Source: Thermoflexus sp. (lineage in GTDB: Bacteria > Chloroflexota > Anaerolineae > Aggregatilineales > Aggregatilineaceae). Taken from it: a DNA stretch of 64,000 bases. The stretch covers positions 296,962 to 360,961 of the forward strand of contig DYGX01000002.1 in NCBI GenBank assembly GCA_020724465.1. The letters run 5' to 3'. Numbering within the stretch: the first letter of the stretch is position 1; every line of letters starts with the position of its first letter. A program made the position numbers and the translations under genes. Below the pieces are notes generated by a model. That model saw nothing but the letters and a program-made list of their open reading frames with translations. It was not told the DNA's origin and searched no databases. Shown here in pieces: positions 8,511 to 17,597 of this stretch.

Positions 8511-9236
8511 ATGGAGCTTCTCGCAGTGTGGGAAGTTGTGCGGCGGCGCTGGTGGCTGATCGTGCTGCCGGCGCTGGTCGCAGGCGCGCTTGTGCTTCGC
8601 GATCTGCCCCGCGTGATCTCGCCGCCCCACAGCTACGCGGTGCAGATGCGCTTAACCGTCGCGGCGCCGCCGCAGCCGCCGACCGAGCAGACCATGACGC
8701 CCTACGAAGACACGGCGTATGTCCCCTGGCTGGCGTCCGAGTATGTAGTGGTCAATATGCCGGCATGGATCACAAGCGATTCGTTCGCCGGGCAGGTGAG
8801 CCGGGTGCTGTCTGACGAAGGGCGTAGCATCCACGGCGAAGATCTGGCCGGCGCGTTTGCGGCGGACGGGCTGCGCAGCATTCTGACGCTGTACGTACGG
8901 TGGGACGACCCGGACGAAATCGCTGAGATCGCGCGTGCGGCCATCACGGTGCTGCAGACGCGTAACCAGGATTATTTTCCGCAGTTTGGCGGCCAGCCGG
9001 TGAGTGTCGTCCCGCTGGACTCGATCGCCGTTCGGCAGGTAGCGCCGCCGATCGCGGACCGGCTGGTGCCGCTGATCAAGGTGGCGGTCGGTCTGGCGGC
9101 GGGGGTGGCGCTGGCCGCGCTCGCGGAGCACGTCGACCGCACTGTGCGCACCCGCGCCGATGTGGAGTCACTTGGAGTGCCGGTGATCGCCACCATCCCG
9201 CGCCAGCGGCGGTTGCCGTCGCGCAGTCGCCGCTGA
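8511..9236 (+). CDS. Wzz-like polysaccharide chain-length/export protein, 241 aa
   Basis: The protein has the polysaccharide co-polymerase plan: a short cytoplasmic start (MELLAVWEVVRRRWW), TM1 at about 15-35, an extracytoplasmic region, and TM2 at about 190-215. A cytoplasmic tail (RADVESLGVPVIATIPRQRR) resembles the linker that precedes BY-kinase domains. ATG 8511 fits the AGGTCAGGAG ribosome site and the family start. It opens the exopolysaccharide block, with a second Wzz-like gene and a separate kinase downstream. Confidence 0.82.
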   Translation: MELLAVWEVVRRRWWLIVLPALVAGALVLRDLPRVISPPHSYAVQMRLTVAAPPQPPTEQTMTPYEDTAYVPWLASEYVVVNMPAWITSDSFAGQVSRVLSDEGRSIHGEDLAGAFAADGLRSILTLYVRWDDPDEIAEIARAAITVLQTRNQDYFPQFGGQPVSVVPLDSIAVRQVAPPIADRLVPLIKVAVGLAAGVALAALAEHVDRTVRTRADVESLGVPVIATIPRQRRLPSRSRR

Positions 9237-9289
9237 GCCGGTGATTGGCGGGCGGCAGCCTGATAAGTGATCCCTTCCGCGCTGACCGC

Positions 9290-9298
9290 TGGTATAAT
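9290..9298 (+). promoter_or_regulatory. Extended -10 promoter element
   Basis: TGGTATAAT (TATAAT at 9293-9298 with the TG extension) lies ~50 bases before the second Wzz-like gene. No convincing -35 box is visible, as expected for an extended -10 promoter. Confidence 0.55.
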
Positions 9299-9345
9299 AG
9301 CCGCGATCTGCGCCTGTGAAGCTGGTACAGCAGGAACGGTCTCCA

Positions 9346-10008
9346 ATGGATTTGTCTTATTATGTTCGATTGCTCGTGCGCCGCGGCTGGATCATCGTGC
9401 TGGCGGTGATCATCACAGCCGGGGCCGCGTATGCGCTGAGCAAGGCGCAGACTCCCGTCTACCGGGCGACCCAGCGCGTCTTGATGCAGCCGGCGCGCAA
9501 TGACTTCGGCCTGACCGAGACGCTGCGCATCCTGCTGCGAAGCTGGGTGGTCTATCTGGACACGCAGCAGAATGCCCAGGAAGCCATTAACCGCCTTAAC
9601 CTCGACATGACGGCCGGGGACCTGATGCGCTACACCACGATCAGCTCGGACCCGACGCAGCTCACCGTGCAGATCGACGTCGACATGCAGGATGGCCCGC
9701 TGGCCGCGCGTATCGCGTATGAGCTTGGGGTGCTGCTGAAGGAGTATCGGGACCAGCAGAACCGCGATCTGAACCGCCAGGATCGCATCGATGCGATAGT
9801 GCTCGACCCGGCGACCTACGGGCTGTACCGCCCGCGCACTGCGGTCAACACCATGGCCGGCGGCGTGCTCGGTCTGCTGCTGGGCGGCACGGTGGTTTTT
9901 GTGCTGGAATACCTGGAGTCGAACGTGGTTCGCCGCCAGGAAGATGTGGAGCGTTTTCTGGATCTGCCTGTTCTGGCCGCGATCCCTTCGGACAACATCC
10001 GCTCGTGA
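9346..10008 (+). CDS. Wzz-like/CapA-type polysaccharide co-polymerase, 220 aa
   Basis: It begins MDLSYYVRLLVRRGW, a typical Wzz start. TM1 is at about 17-35, and an external region carries the TPVYRATQRVLM motif. TM2 is at about 175-195, and the tail (VRRQEDVERFLDLPVLAAIPS) would dock the kinase encoded 10 bases downstream. A GTG at 9316 is an alternative start, but it adds residues the family lacks. Together with the next gene it forms a two-component (CapA/CapB-like) tyrosine-kinase pair controlling exopolysaccharide length. Confidence 0.85.
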   Translation: MDLSYYVRLLVRRGWIIVLAVIITAGAAYALSKAQTPVYRATQRVLMQPARNDFGLTETLRILLRSWVVYLDTQQNAQEAINRLNLDMTAGDLMRYTTISSDPTQLTVQIDVDMQDGPLAARIAYELGVLLKEYRDQQNRDLNRQDRIDAIVLDPATYGLYRPRTAVNTMAGGVLGLLLGGTVVFVLEYLESNVVRRQEDVERFLDLPVLAAIPSDNIRS

Positions 10009-10017
10009 GGTGGCGCT

Positions 10018-10683
10018 ATGCCCGATCCAAACCTGATCACGCTGATCGATCCACGCTCGCCGGTGGCGGAAGCCTATCGCACGCTGCGAACCAATCTGAT
10101 GTTCTCCAGCGTCGACCGGGCGATCCGTGTGCTGGTGGTGTCGTCCGCTGTGCCGGGCGAGGGAAAGAGCACCGCAGCAGCCAATCTGGCCGTCACGCTG
10201 GCGCAGGGCGGGCAGCGCACGCTGCTGGTGGACTGCGACCTGCGCAAGCCCAGCCAGCACGCGCTGTGGGGCGTGCCGAACGAGCAGGGACTGACCACGA
10301 TGCTGCTGGAGACAGAGGCGCGCGATCGCCCGCCGCTGCAGCCGACGGCCCTGGAGTCGCTCTCGCTGCTGACGAGCGGGCCGCTGCCTCCGAACCCCGC
10401 GGACGTGATCGGCTCGCGCCGGATGGAAGAGGTCATCGCGGCGCTGCGCGAGCAGGCCGACTACATCGTTTTTGACGCGCCGCCTGTGCTGGCGGTAACC
10501 GACGCGGCGCTGCTTGCCCTCAAAACCGACGGGCTGCTGCTGATCCTGCGGGCGGGGGTTTCGCGCCGCGATCAGACGGCGCGCGCCAAGCAGGAGCTTG
10601 AGCGTGTGAACGTCCCGCTGATCGGGGCTGTTCTGCTAGACGCGCCGCGCGATGCGTCGGTGCGTGCTTACTATTCGAACTGA
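10018..10683 (+). CDS. BY-kinase (CpsD/CapB-like tyrosine kinase), 221 aa
   Basis: A bacterial tyrosine kinase ATPase of the MinD/ParA fold. Walker A is SSAVPGEGKST (about 42-52), Walker A' is LLVDCDLRKP (about 69-78) and Walker B is YIVFDAPPV (about 149-157). The C-terminus has a short Tyr pair (RAYYSN) as a candidate autophosphorylation site, far fewer than the Tyr cluster of E. coli Wzc. As in Gram-positive systems, it is separate from its membrane activator, encoded just upstream. It regulates polysaccharide assembly. Confidence 0.9.
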   Translation: MPDPNLITLIDPRSPVAEAYRTLRTNLMFSSVDRAIRVLVVSSAVPGEGKSTAAANLAVTLAQGGQRTLLVDCDLRKPSQHALWGVPNEQGLTTMLLETEARDRPPLQPTALESLSLLTSGPLPPNPADVIGSRRMEEVIAALREQADYIVFDAPPVLAVTDAALLALKTDGLLLILRAGVSRRDQTARAKQELERVNVPLIGAVLLDAPRDASVRAYYSN

Positions 10684-10702
10684 AGGCGAGGAGGCGTTTC
10701 GA

Positions 10703-11773
10703 TTGAAGGGTCTGGTGCTGAGCGGTGGCAAGGGTACCCGGCTGTATCCGCTGACCTACACGCGTGCCAAGCAGTTAATCCCGGTTGCTAACAAGCCGAT
10801 TCTCATCCGGGTGATCGAGGCGATCCGCGACGCGGGCATTACCGAGATCGGGATCGTCACCGGCGACACCGCGCCGGAGATTCAGGAAGCGGTCGGGGAT
10901 GGATCGCGGTGGGGCGCGCAGGTGACCTATATTCCCCAGGAAGCGCCTCTGGGACTGGCGCACGCGGTCAAAATCTCGCGTGATTTCATCGGCGACGAGC
11001 GCTTTGTGATGTTCCTGGGCGACAACGTGATTCAGGGCGGCATCAGCCCGCTGATTGCGGATTTTGCGCATCATCCTGAATGGAATAGCCAGATTGTCCT
11101 GACCACCGTCGATCACCCCGAGCAGTACGGGGTAGCCGAGCTGACGCCGGACGGGCGTGTCGCCCGGCTGGTCGAAAAGCCCAAGCAGCCGCCGTCCAAC
11201 CTGGCGCTGGTGGGAATCTACATGTTCGACCATCACATCTTCCAGGCGACTGAGGAAATTAAGCCGTCATTCCGCGGCGAGCTGGAGATCACGGACGCGA
11301 TCCAGTGGTTGATCGATCATGGTTACAGCGTTTTTCCGCATATTCACAAGGGGTGGTGGATCGATACCGGGCGACCCGACGACATGCTGACCGCCAATAG
11401 CCTGGTGCTGGACGAGCTGCGGCCAGAAATTCTTGGCACCGTGGACGCTTCCTCACTGGTGGACAGCCGCGTCACGGTGGAGCGGGGTGCTGAGATCATC
11501 AACAGCGTCGTGCGCGGCCCGGCGATCATTGGGGAAAACACGCGGATCGTCAACAGCTATGTGGGGCCGTTTACCAGCGTCTATCACAATGTGGTGATCG
11601 AAAACAGCGAGATCGAGCGCAGCATCGTGCTGGAACACTGCATCATCCGCGATCTGCCAACCCGCCTGCACGACAGCCTGATCGGGCGTCATGCCGTGGT
11701 GGGAGTGAGCGGCGTGCGTCCCAAAGCGATCAAAATCCATCTTGGCGACTACAGCCGCCTGGAGCTGATTTAG
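10703..11773 (+). CDS. rmlA: Glucose-1-phosphate thymidylyltransferase, long form (TTG start)
   Basis: The enzyme makes dTDP-glucose from dTTP and glucose-1-phosphate, the first step to dTDP-sugars. The nucleotidyltransferase signature KGLVLSGGKGTRLYPLT is at the N-terminus, and TRAKQLIPVANKPIL follows. The C-terminal third is a left-handed beta-helix with hexapeptide-like repeats (about 245-345), which marks the 'long' RmlA class. The start is TTG 10703: GGAGG lies 8 bases upstream, and the ATG at 10652 would overlap the kinase and add unrelated residues. It works with rmlB at 12662. Confidence 0.88.
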   Translation: MKGLVLSGGKGTRLYPLTYTRAKQLIPVANKPILIRVIEAIRDAGITEIGIVTGDTAPEIQEAVGDGSRWGAQVTYIPQEAPLGLAHAVKISRDFIGDERFVMFLGDNVIQGGISPLIADFAHHPEWNSQIVLTTVDHPEQYGVAELTPDGRVARLVEKPKQPPSNLALVGIYMFDHHIFQATEEIKPSFRGELEITDAIQWLIDHGYSVFPHIHKGWWIDTGRPDDMLTANSLVLDELRPEILGTVDASSLVDSRVTVERGAEIINSVVRGPAIIGENTRIVNSYVGPFTSVYHNVVIENSEIERSIVLEHCIIRDLPTRLHDSLIGRHAVVGVSGVRPKAIKIHLGDYSRLELI

Positions 11774-11782
11774 CGGACGCGC

Positions 11783-12625
11783 ATGATGACTCATTCCTCT
11801 CTGCGACCGATTCGACTGATTGTCACCGATCTTGACGGCACGCTGCTGAATTCCGCCCACGAAATCTCGCCGCGCACCGAGGCGGCGATCCGGGCGGCGC
11901 AGGCGCGCGGCGTGGCGTTCACCGTGGCCACGGGCAAGACGTTTCCTTCGACCACAGCTCTAATCGAGCGTTTTGGCATCCGGCTGCCGGTTATTTGCGG
12001 CAACGGTACCAGCGTGCACGCGCCGACCGGCGAGGTGCTGTTTGAGGACCCGATCCCGGTCGACCTGGCGGTGGAAGCAGTGCGCTTTGCCGAGGCGCAT
12101 GGCATGACGCCGGTAGTCTACGTCCGGGGCGGGCTGGTGACATCTCGCCGGGATGATAACGTTGACGAGCTGATCGCCCATCACGAGCCTGAGCCGGAGA
12201 TTATCCCCAATCTGGTGGATGCCCTGCGCAACAGCCACCAGCCGCACAAGATCATCCTCATGCACCGCGATCGCGAGCAGGTTGCCGCTTTCCAACACCT
12301 GCTCGAAGAACGCTTCGGCCAACGAGGGCAGGTCGTCCGCTCCGGATTAGCGTCGGTGATCGAGCTGCTGCCGCGCGGTGTGTCGAAAGCGACTGCGCTG
12401 CGCGTGATTCTGGACCGGAGCGGGTACCGCGCCGACGAGATGATCTGCTTTGGCGACAACTGCAACGATCTGCCCATGATCCAGATGGCCGCTGTGGGTG
12501 TGGCGATGGGAAACGCGCCCGCCGACGTGCGCGCTGGGGCAGACTTTGTGACCACGAGTAACGATGCGGACGGCGTGGCGCTGGCGCTTGAGCGCTTTGT
12601 CCTCGCGCCCGCGTCGCAAGTCTGA
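11783..12625 (+). CDS. Cof-type HAD phosphatase, 280 aa
   Basis: A haloacid-dehalogenase hydrolase of the Cof/YidA subfamily. Motif I is VTDLDGTLL (Asp16 nucleophile and Asp18), a C2-type cap follows in the middle, then a Lys before FGDNCNDLPM (motif IV). It probably dephosphorylates a sugar phosphate or a cofactor. Its place between rmlA and rmlB suggests a sugar-phosphate role, but the family is promiscuous. ATGs at 11783 and 11786 are both possible; the ribosome site is weak. Confidence 0.85.
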   Translation: MMTHSSLRPIRLIVTDLDGTLLNSAHEISPRTEAAIRAAQARGVAFTVATGKTFPSTTALIERFGIRLPVICGNGTSVHAPTGEVLFEDPIPVDLAVEAVRFAEAHGMTPVVYVRGGLVTSRRDDNVDELIAHHEPEPEIIPNLVDALRNSHQPHKIILMHRDREQVAAFQHLLEERFGQRGQVVRSGLASVIELLPRGVSKATALRVILDRSGYRADEMICFGDNCNDLPMIQMAAVGVAMGNAPADVRAGADFVTTSNDADGVALALERFVLAPASQV

Positions 12626-12661
12626 GCCATTCCCGGCCGGACATGTGATGAAGGAGCAGGC

Positions 12662-13702
12662 ATGAAAAACATCCTGGTAACAGGCGGAGCGGGTTTCATC
12701 GGTAGTGCCTTCGTGCGCCGCATGGTGGCAAAGTACCCACAGTACAACCTGATCGTCTTCGACAAACTTAACTACGCTGGCAACCTGGACAACCTGCTGC
12801 CGGTGAAGGACGCGCCGAACTACCGCTTCGAGCGGGGCGATATCGCCGACCGGGCGGCAGTGCAGCGCGTCTGCGAGCAGTACGCGATCGATGCGATCGT
12901 CAACTTCGCCGCGGAGTCCCACGTGGACCGCTCGATCCTGGAGCCGGATGCCTTCATCAATACCGACATCGTGGGGGTGTACGTGCTGCTCGATGTGGCG
13001 CGGCAGCTTGGCATTCCGCGCCTGCATCATGTGAGCACGGACGAGGTCTACGGGTCGATCGAAGAAGGTTTCTTCCGCGAGAGCGATCCGCTGCGACCAA
13101 ACAGCCCCTATGCAGCCAGCAAGGCGGGTGGGGAGATGATGGTGCGCGCCTATCACGTCACCTATGGGCTGCACACCACCGTGACGCGCGGCAGCAATAC
13201 GTTTGGTCCGTACCAGTACCCGGAAAAAATCGCGCCGCTCTTCATCACCGAGGCGATTGACGACCGTCCGTTGCCGCTCTACGGCGATGGGATGCAGGTG
13301 CGCGACTGGCTCTACGTGGACGATCACGCCGAGGCGATTGAGGTTGTGCTGCACCACGGCGCGCCAGGCGAGGTTTACAACGTCGGCGGGGAGCACGAGC
13401 TGCACAACATCGAGGTGACGCGCTTCATCCTGGAAACCCTGGGCAAGCCGGAAAGCCTGATCCACTATGTGGCCGACCGGCCCGGCCACGACCGGCGCTA
13501 CGCCCTCACGAACGACAAGATCCGGCGCGAGCTGGGCTGGGAGCCGCGGCACGCGTTTGAGGACGCGATGCGCTCGACCATTGCCTGGTACCGGCAAAAT
13601 GAATGGTGGTGGCGCAAGATCAAGACGGGCGAGTATCTTGAGTTCTACCGGATGCAATACGCAGAGCGGCTGGCGAATGCGCAGCGGCACGGCGGTGCCT
13701 AG
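12662..13702 (+). CDS. rmlB: dTDP-glucose 4,6-dehydratase
   Basis: An extended short-chain dehydrogenase that makes dTDP-4-keto-6-deoxyglucose. The NAD site is TGGAGFIG (7-14). The catalytic STDEVYG (about 125-131) and YAASK (about 151-155) are intact, and family segments such as TRGSNTFGPYQYPEKIAPLF and RDWLYVDDHAEAI are present. At 346 aa it is the usual length. An AGGAGC ribosome site precedes the ATG. RmlC and RmlD are not in the window, so the final sugar (rhamnose or another deoxysugar) cannot be named. Confidence 0.95.
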   Translation: MKNILVTGGAGFIGSAFVRRMVAKYPQYNLIVFDKLNYAGNLDNLLPVKDAPNYRFERGDIADRAAVQRVCEQYAIDAIVNFAAESHVDRSILEPDAFINTDIVGVYVLLDVARQLGIPRLHHVSTDEVYGSIEEGFFRESDPLRPNSPYAASKAGGEMMVRAYHVTYGLHTTVTRGSNTFGPYQYPEKIAPLFITEAIDDRPLPLYGDGMQVRDWLYVDDHAEAIEVVLHHGAPGEVYNVGGEHELHNIEVTRFILETLGKPESLIHYVADRPGHDRRYALTNDKIRRELGWEPRHAFEDAMRSTIAWYRQNEWWWRKIKTGEYLEFYRMQYAERLANAQRHGGA

Positions 13703-13736
13703 CGCGCTATGCCAGATCGCACATTGCTGACACATG

Positions 13737-13763
13737 CCGCGCGCTGAGGGCGCGCGGTTTGTT
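13737..13763 (+). terminator. Intrinsic terminator after rmlB
   Basis: An 8-bp GC stem (CCGCGCGC/GCGCGCGG) with a 5-base loop is followed by TTTGTTGTT. It ends the polysaccharide operon against the convergent gene at 13775. Confidence 0.7.
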
Positions 13764-13774
13764 GTTCCGCGATC

Positions 13775-14881
13775 TCACAGGCGGGGCAGTGGCTGGAGCA
13801 GGCTGCTGTCGTCGCGCACGGCCAGGCCCATCACCGCCTCGTTCGGATAATGGGCCAGGTTGGGGAACAGGCCCAACACAAAGCCGTCGAAATCGGTGCG
13901 CAGAAGTCCGTCGCCACCCCCGACGGGCCTGCCGAAGATGTCCACCATCTGCGCCACCGGGTCGCCCCGCCGCACGCGGTCGCCCGGGCGCACCAGATGG
14001 TAGACGATGCATGCCTCGGTCACGCGGGGATGCTGCATGCGCCGCACCGGATAGCCGAGATCCAGCACGGGCACGTCGCGGATTGGCTCTGGCGGGTCGG
14101 GCAGCATCCCCGCCCAGCGCATGACGTTGCGAATCCCGGCGAGCGCGGCTTCGACATGCCGCGCGTTGACGATGCGCTGGCCGCCCAGCTCGACTGTGGC
14201 GGCGGGGATGCGCGCCGTGTTCAGCGCCGCGCCGCTCACCGAGCGGTGAAGCTGGAGTTTGATGTACTGGTCCGACACGTATTCGTTGACGACCGTCAGA
14301 CCCATCGCCTGGAGCATAGCGCCGACGCGGTCGTGCAGCTTGCGCGCGATACCTTTTTCGCGGTTGTCGCGGTAGAAGACCGGGTCGCGAAAGGCAAACG
14401 GGATCGAGCTGGTGCCGTAGTTGTGCAGATCGATCAGATAGTCGGCTGTGGCGGCGATGCGCTCGAAGAGGCGGGCATAGGCGGTTTCGAGCGCCGAGGG
14501 ATAGGTCGCATCGCTTTCATCGGTCGTCCCGGCCAGCGCGGGGAACAGCCGGTTTGGGTCCTTGCCATACAGATAATACGGACTGCGCTCGTGCGTGCGC
14601 AGTCCGGCGGGGTTCAGCGTGGGGATGGCGACCAGTGTGCCGGTCAGGCGCTCCACCAGGTCGGGCGTAATCAGGCGATGAATCACCGCCATGCCATCGA
14701 ATTCGCCTCCGTGGATATTGCCGGTGATCCACAGGACCGGGCGCGAGGCTTGCTTGCCCTGGGCGATGATGATGGGGAAGGTGTCGTAACCGCCGGTCGG
14801 CAGAGGGACCGCCTCGAAGGTGCCGTAGGCGATGGCGCCCGGCTGGCTGTTGGCGCTTCCGATGTGCAGGGACGTATTCAT
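13775..14881 (-). CDS. Succinylglutamate desuccinylase/aspartoacylase-family zinc amidohydrolase, 368 aa
   Basis: An M14-related zinc hydrolase. The metal motif GNIHGGEFDG (His and Glu, about 54-63) opens the fold. NPAGLRTHERSPYYLYGKDPNRLFP supplies the Asn-Pro/Arg substrate region, and LIDLHNYG the third ligand. The C-terminal ~100 residues form the beta domain common in this family. It would deacylate an N-acyl amino acid or a similar amide, or act as a carboxypeptidase; the substrate cannot be read from the sequence. It lies 38 bases after the receiver-GAF gene and is probably co-transcribed with it. Confidence 0.85.
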   Translation of the reverse strand: MNTSLHIGSANSQPGAIAYGTFEAVPLPTGGYDTFPIIIAQGKQASRPVLWITGNIHGGEFDGMAVIHRLITPDLVERLTGTLVAIPTLNPAGLRTHERSPYYLYGKDPNRLFPALAGTTDESDATYPSALETAYARLFERIAATADYLIDLHNYGTSSIPFAFRDPVFYRDNREKGIARKLHDRVGAMLQAMGLTVVNEYVSDQYIKLQLHRSVSGAALNTARIPAATVELGGQRIVNARHVEAALAGIRNVMRWAGMLPDPPEPIRDVPVLDLGYPVRRMQHPRVTEACIVYHLVRPGDRVRRGDPVAQMVDIFGRPVGGGDGLLRTDFDGFVLGLFPNLAHYPNEAVMGLAVRDDSSLLQPLPRL

Positions 14882-14919
14882 GGTGGGCTGTCCTGGCGTC
14901 GGTTGTTTCCGGTATGCGG

Positions 14920-15771
14920 CTAAATCTGCTGTTTGGCGAGCGCGTTGGCAAGCTGCGCGCTGACCAGTTCCAGTACCATCACATGCTGCTCGGTAATGCT
15001 GTGCTCCTGCACGCGACAGGCGAGCAGCACGCCAAAGCGCAGGTTTGTCCCCACCGGCACGGCTGCCCCGGCGGCCAGGTGTCCTTGAGCGATCAGCGGG
15101 TGGTTGGGTGTGTCTGCCGGGCCGACCACGCGGCTCTGGCCTGATTCGGCGACCCAGCCAAGCAGCGAGCCATCCATGGCGATCGACGGCGGCGCATTGT
15201 CGGTCAAATGTGGCGGACCTGCCTGGCTGCTGAGCGACAGGGTCGGCGGGGTGGTGGGAACCAGCGCGTAATAGGCCACGTAATCATAACCCATCGCTGC
15301 GACCGCTTCGACGGCGGCCTTCTGCTTGCCGGGAGCGGCTCCTGCCCGCCGCAACTGCTGCGCGATGGTGCGCACGGCGGGAAAGGCATCTGTGCGCAAA
15401 GTCTCTAGCTGGCGCTCCTCGGCCAGGCGCTTGATGCGTTTGAGCAGGTCATCGTTTTCGAAGGGGCTGATCGACACGTCATCTGCGCGGCCCGGCGTGC
15501 TGAAATCCGCTTCCTCGTCCACCAGCAGGATAAGCAGGCGCGGAAAGGTCTGGCGTAGCTCCGTGATGAGCGCATAGGCGTCGCACATGGCGTGATCGAG
15601 CACCAGAATGTCGGCGCGCCGCTGGGACTGCGCCAGAAACGCGCGCACATCGGCCTGCTCGGTCACCAGGCTGAGCCGGATCAGCGGATCGCGCGATAGA
15701 ACCTCGCGGTAGCGCGACAGCATCGCCGGCGCGACGGCCGCGAGCACGTGGATGTGAGGCGCTTCGGCCAT
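14920..15771 (-). CDS. Degenerate receiver domain fused to a GAF-like domain, 283 aa
   Basis: Residues 1-120 have a CheY-like fold with the phospho-acceptor position kept (LVLD59). The N-terminal acidic pair is absent (HIHVLAAVAPAM), and the usual KPF is SPF at 102-104. Residues ~125-283 look like a GAF sensor domain (VEAVAAMGYDYVAYYAL, GSLLGWVAESGQSRVV, AAVPVGTNLRFGVL). There is no output domain. Phosphorylation-dependent switching is doubtful, and a ligand or redox sensor or scaffold is more likely. No histidine kinase is nearby. Confidence 0.72.
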   Translation of the reverse strand: MAEAPHIHVLAAVAPAMLSRYREVLSRDPLIRLSLVTEQADVRAFLAQSQRRADILVLDHAMCDAYALITELRQTFPRLLILLVDEEADFSTPGRADDVSISPFENDDLLKRIKRLAEERQLETLRTDAFPAVRTIAQQLRRAGAAPGKQKAAVEAVAAMGYDYVAYYALVPTTPPTLSLSSQAGPPHLTDNAPPSIAMDGSLLGWVAESGQSRVVGPADTPNHPLIAQGHLAAGAAVPVGTNLRFGVLLACRVQEHSITEQHVMVLELVSAQLANALAKQQI

Positions 15772-15857
15772 GACGGTCCAATCGCGTGGAAGGGAGCCAG
15801 TAAACGGTTCCGATTATAGGGGCGCTGCTGCCGGCGTGCCAGTCGCGCCGCAGCGCG

Positions 15858-17597
15858 TCAGTCGTCCGGGCCGCGCGGAGACGACGCAGGGCGGCGCGTC
15901 ATCCGTTGCTGCGGCATGGCTGGTGCAGGAGCGGGCGTGCTGCGTCCGCCGCGCAGGAACAAGGCGGCAGCGAAGGCGGCCAGGGCAGCCCCTGCACCGA
16001 TAAGCTGCATCTCGTTGATCACTTTCATCGCCGCTGACATCGACGCATTGACGGCGGTCTGAACCCGATCGTCTGCGCCACTGCCCTGATACTGCGCCAC
16101 CAGCGTATCGAAGCGATTCAACGAATAGATGGTCAGGGATGAGATGGCGACAGTCATACCGATCAGGCGCAGGTTCAAGATCAGGCCAGATGCGATGCCG
16201 CGCTCGTCTTCATGCACATCGTTCAGCGCGGCGGTGCTGATCGGCGAGATCGTGAGGCCCAGCCCGATCCCGATCAGCGCCATATGCGCGCCCATCATCC
16301 AGTATGAGGTCTGCACATCCCACAGCGTGCCGGTCAGGATGAAACCGGCCATGGCAGCCAGCAAACCGACCGCCGTCGGCCAGCGATAGCCGAGACGGTC
16401 GCTCAGCCACCCGCCGGGCATGGCGGCAAGCGCCATTGGCACCGTCAGCCCGGACAGCAGCAACCCGGCAACGTACGCCGCTTCCTGGATCTGATCGCTC
16501 GTTGGCGTGTCGACGCGGAAGTTGACCAGAAGCGGTGCGCTGACCAACCCGATCGCCAGGCAATAGCCGACCAGCAGGTTGGTGAAAGCTGCGGATGCGA
16601 AATTGCGGCTGCGGAACATGCCCAGGCGGATGAGCGGGACGGCCACGCGCCGCTCGACCCACACAAACAGCCCAAAGGCAGCCAGGCCGGCCAGCAGGAA
16701 GTAGATGTTCCGACCGGTCCCGGCTTGCTTGAGCTCTTCCAGGCTGGTGGCGCTGGTGGCGGCTTCCGGGCTGGTTCCCAACCCGACGTTCAGCCCGATG
16801 AGCGCCAGCGCGATCAGCAGCGTGCCGATCAGGTCGAAGCGGCCCGCTGTGCGCTGCTGCGGGACGCTTTTCAGCACCCACCACGCCGCAACGAGCGCCA
16901 CCAGACTGACGGGGATATTCAGAATGAACAGGGTTTCCCACGACGGCTTGCTGATGCCCAGCCCGATCCGCTGCGCAGCTTCCACGAGACGGTCGCCGTT
17001 CTGACCAAAGAAGCGAACCATCACGCCGCCGTAGAGATGGCCCAGCACCCAGCCAAGCGTATCGACCGCGCCCACCAGTCCCAACGGCTTGGCCCGGCGT
17101 GCCGGGGGAAACATGTCGCCAACCAGCGCCAGCGTGACGGGCACCATCGCCCCCGCGCCCAGCGCCTGGATGATCCGCCCGGTAATGACGAGATACAGGT
17201 GGCGCTCCTCAAGGCGAGGCGGTCGCTGGCCGAGCACCACGTTGTAGAAGCGCGCGATCCAGCCGTTGACGAGCGCGCTGTCGTAGGCTGTCACCAGATA
17301 GGACCCGAGCATGAAGACGATCAGGCACGCGATATACACCGCACGCCGCCCGATCAAGTCGGACAGGCGGCCGGTGAACGTCATGCTGATCGCATATGCC
17401 AGCAGATAGCCGCTCACTGCCCATGACGCCTGGTCGAGGTACTCCTTCACCGGCAGATTCAGGCTGAGGATGACCTCGGGCAAGACGGCTGAGATGATCG
17501 TTAGGTCCAACGCGCCGATGAAGACCGGCAGGCAGACGATCAGCAGAATCAGCCACGGCGAATGGCCGCGCGTGGCACCGGGCATTCCGTCATTCAT
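15858..17597 (-). CDS. MFS exporter, DHA2 (14-TM) type, P55-like, 579 aa
   Basis: A major-facilitator drug or lipid exporter with about 14 membrane helices. TM1 has the LDLTIISAVLPEV motif of the DHA2 family (charged Asp in helix 1), and motif A-like SDLIGRRAVY follows helix 2. There is an unusually long region after TM4 (about 130-150) and a ~40-residue insert in the second half (about 500-540). The reading frame overlaps the preceding lipoprotein gene by 8 bases (ATGAATGA); GTG 17615 is an alternative start. The pairing with an LppX/LprG-type lipoprotein mirrors mycobacterial Rv1410c (P55), suggesting export of lipids rather than only drugs. Confidence 0.85.
   Translation of the reverse strand: MNDGMPGATRGHSPWLILLIVCLPVFIGALDLTIISAVLPEVILSLNLPVKEYLDQASWAVSGYLLAYAISMTFTGRLSDLIGRRAVYIACLIVFMLGSYLVTAYDSALVNGWIARFYNVVLGQRPPRLEERHLYLVITGRIIQALGAGAMVPVTLALVGDMFPPARRAKPLGLVGAVDTLGWVLGHLYGGVMVRFFGQNGDRLVEAAQRIGLGISKPSWETLFILNIPVSLVALVAAWWVLKSVPQQRTAGRFDLIGTLLIALALIGLNVGLGTSPEAATSATSLEELKQAGTGRNIYFLLAGLAAFGLFVWVERRVAVPLIRLGMFRSRNFASAAFTNLLVGYCLAIGLVSAPLLVNFRVDTPTSDQIQEAAYVAGLLLSGLTVPMALAAMPGGWLSDRLGYRWPTAVGLLAAMAGFILTGTLWDVQTSYWMMGAHMALIGIGLGLTISPISTAALNDVHEDERGIASGLILNLRLIGMTVAISSLTIYSLNRFDTLVAQYQGSGADDRVQTAVNASMSAAMKVINEMQLIGAGAALAAFAAALFLRGGRSTPAPAPAMPQQRMTRRPASSPRGPDD

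Noticed and set aside
9076..10260. 394-codon minus-strand frame across three genes
   Set aside because: It crosses the Wzz-like genes and the start of the BY-kinase gene, all well supported on the plus strand.
12347..13735. 462-codon minus-strand frame
   Set aside because: It is antisense to rmlB and the HAD gene, both with clear motifs.
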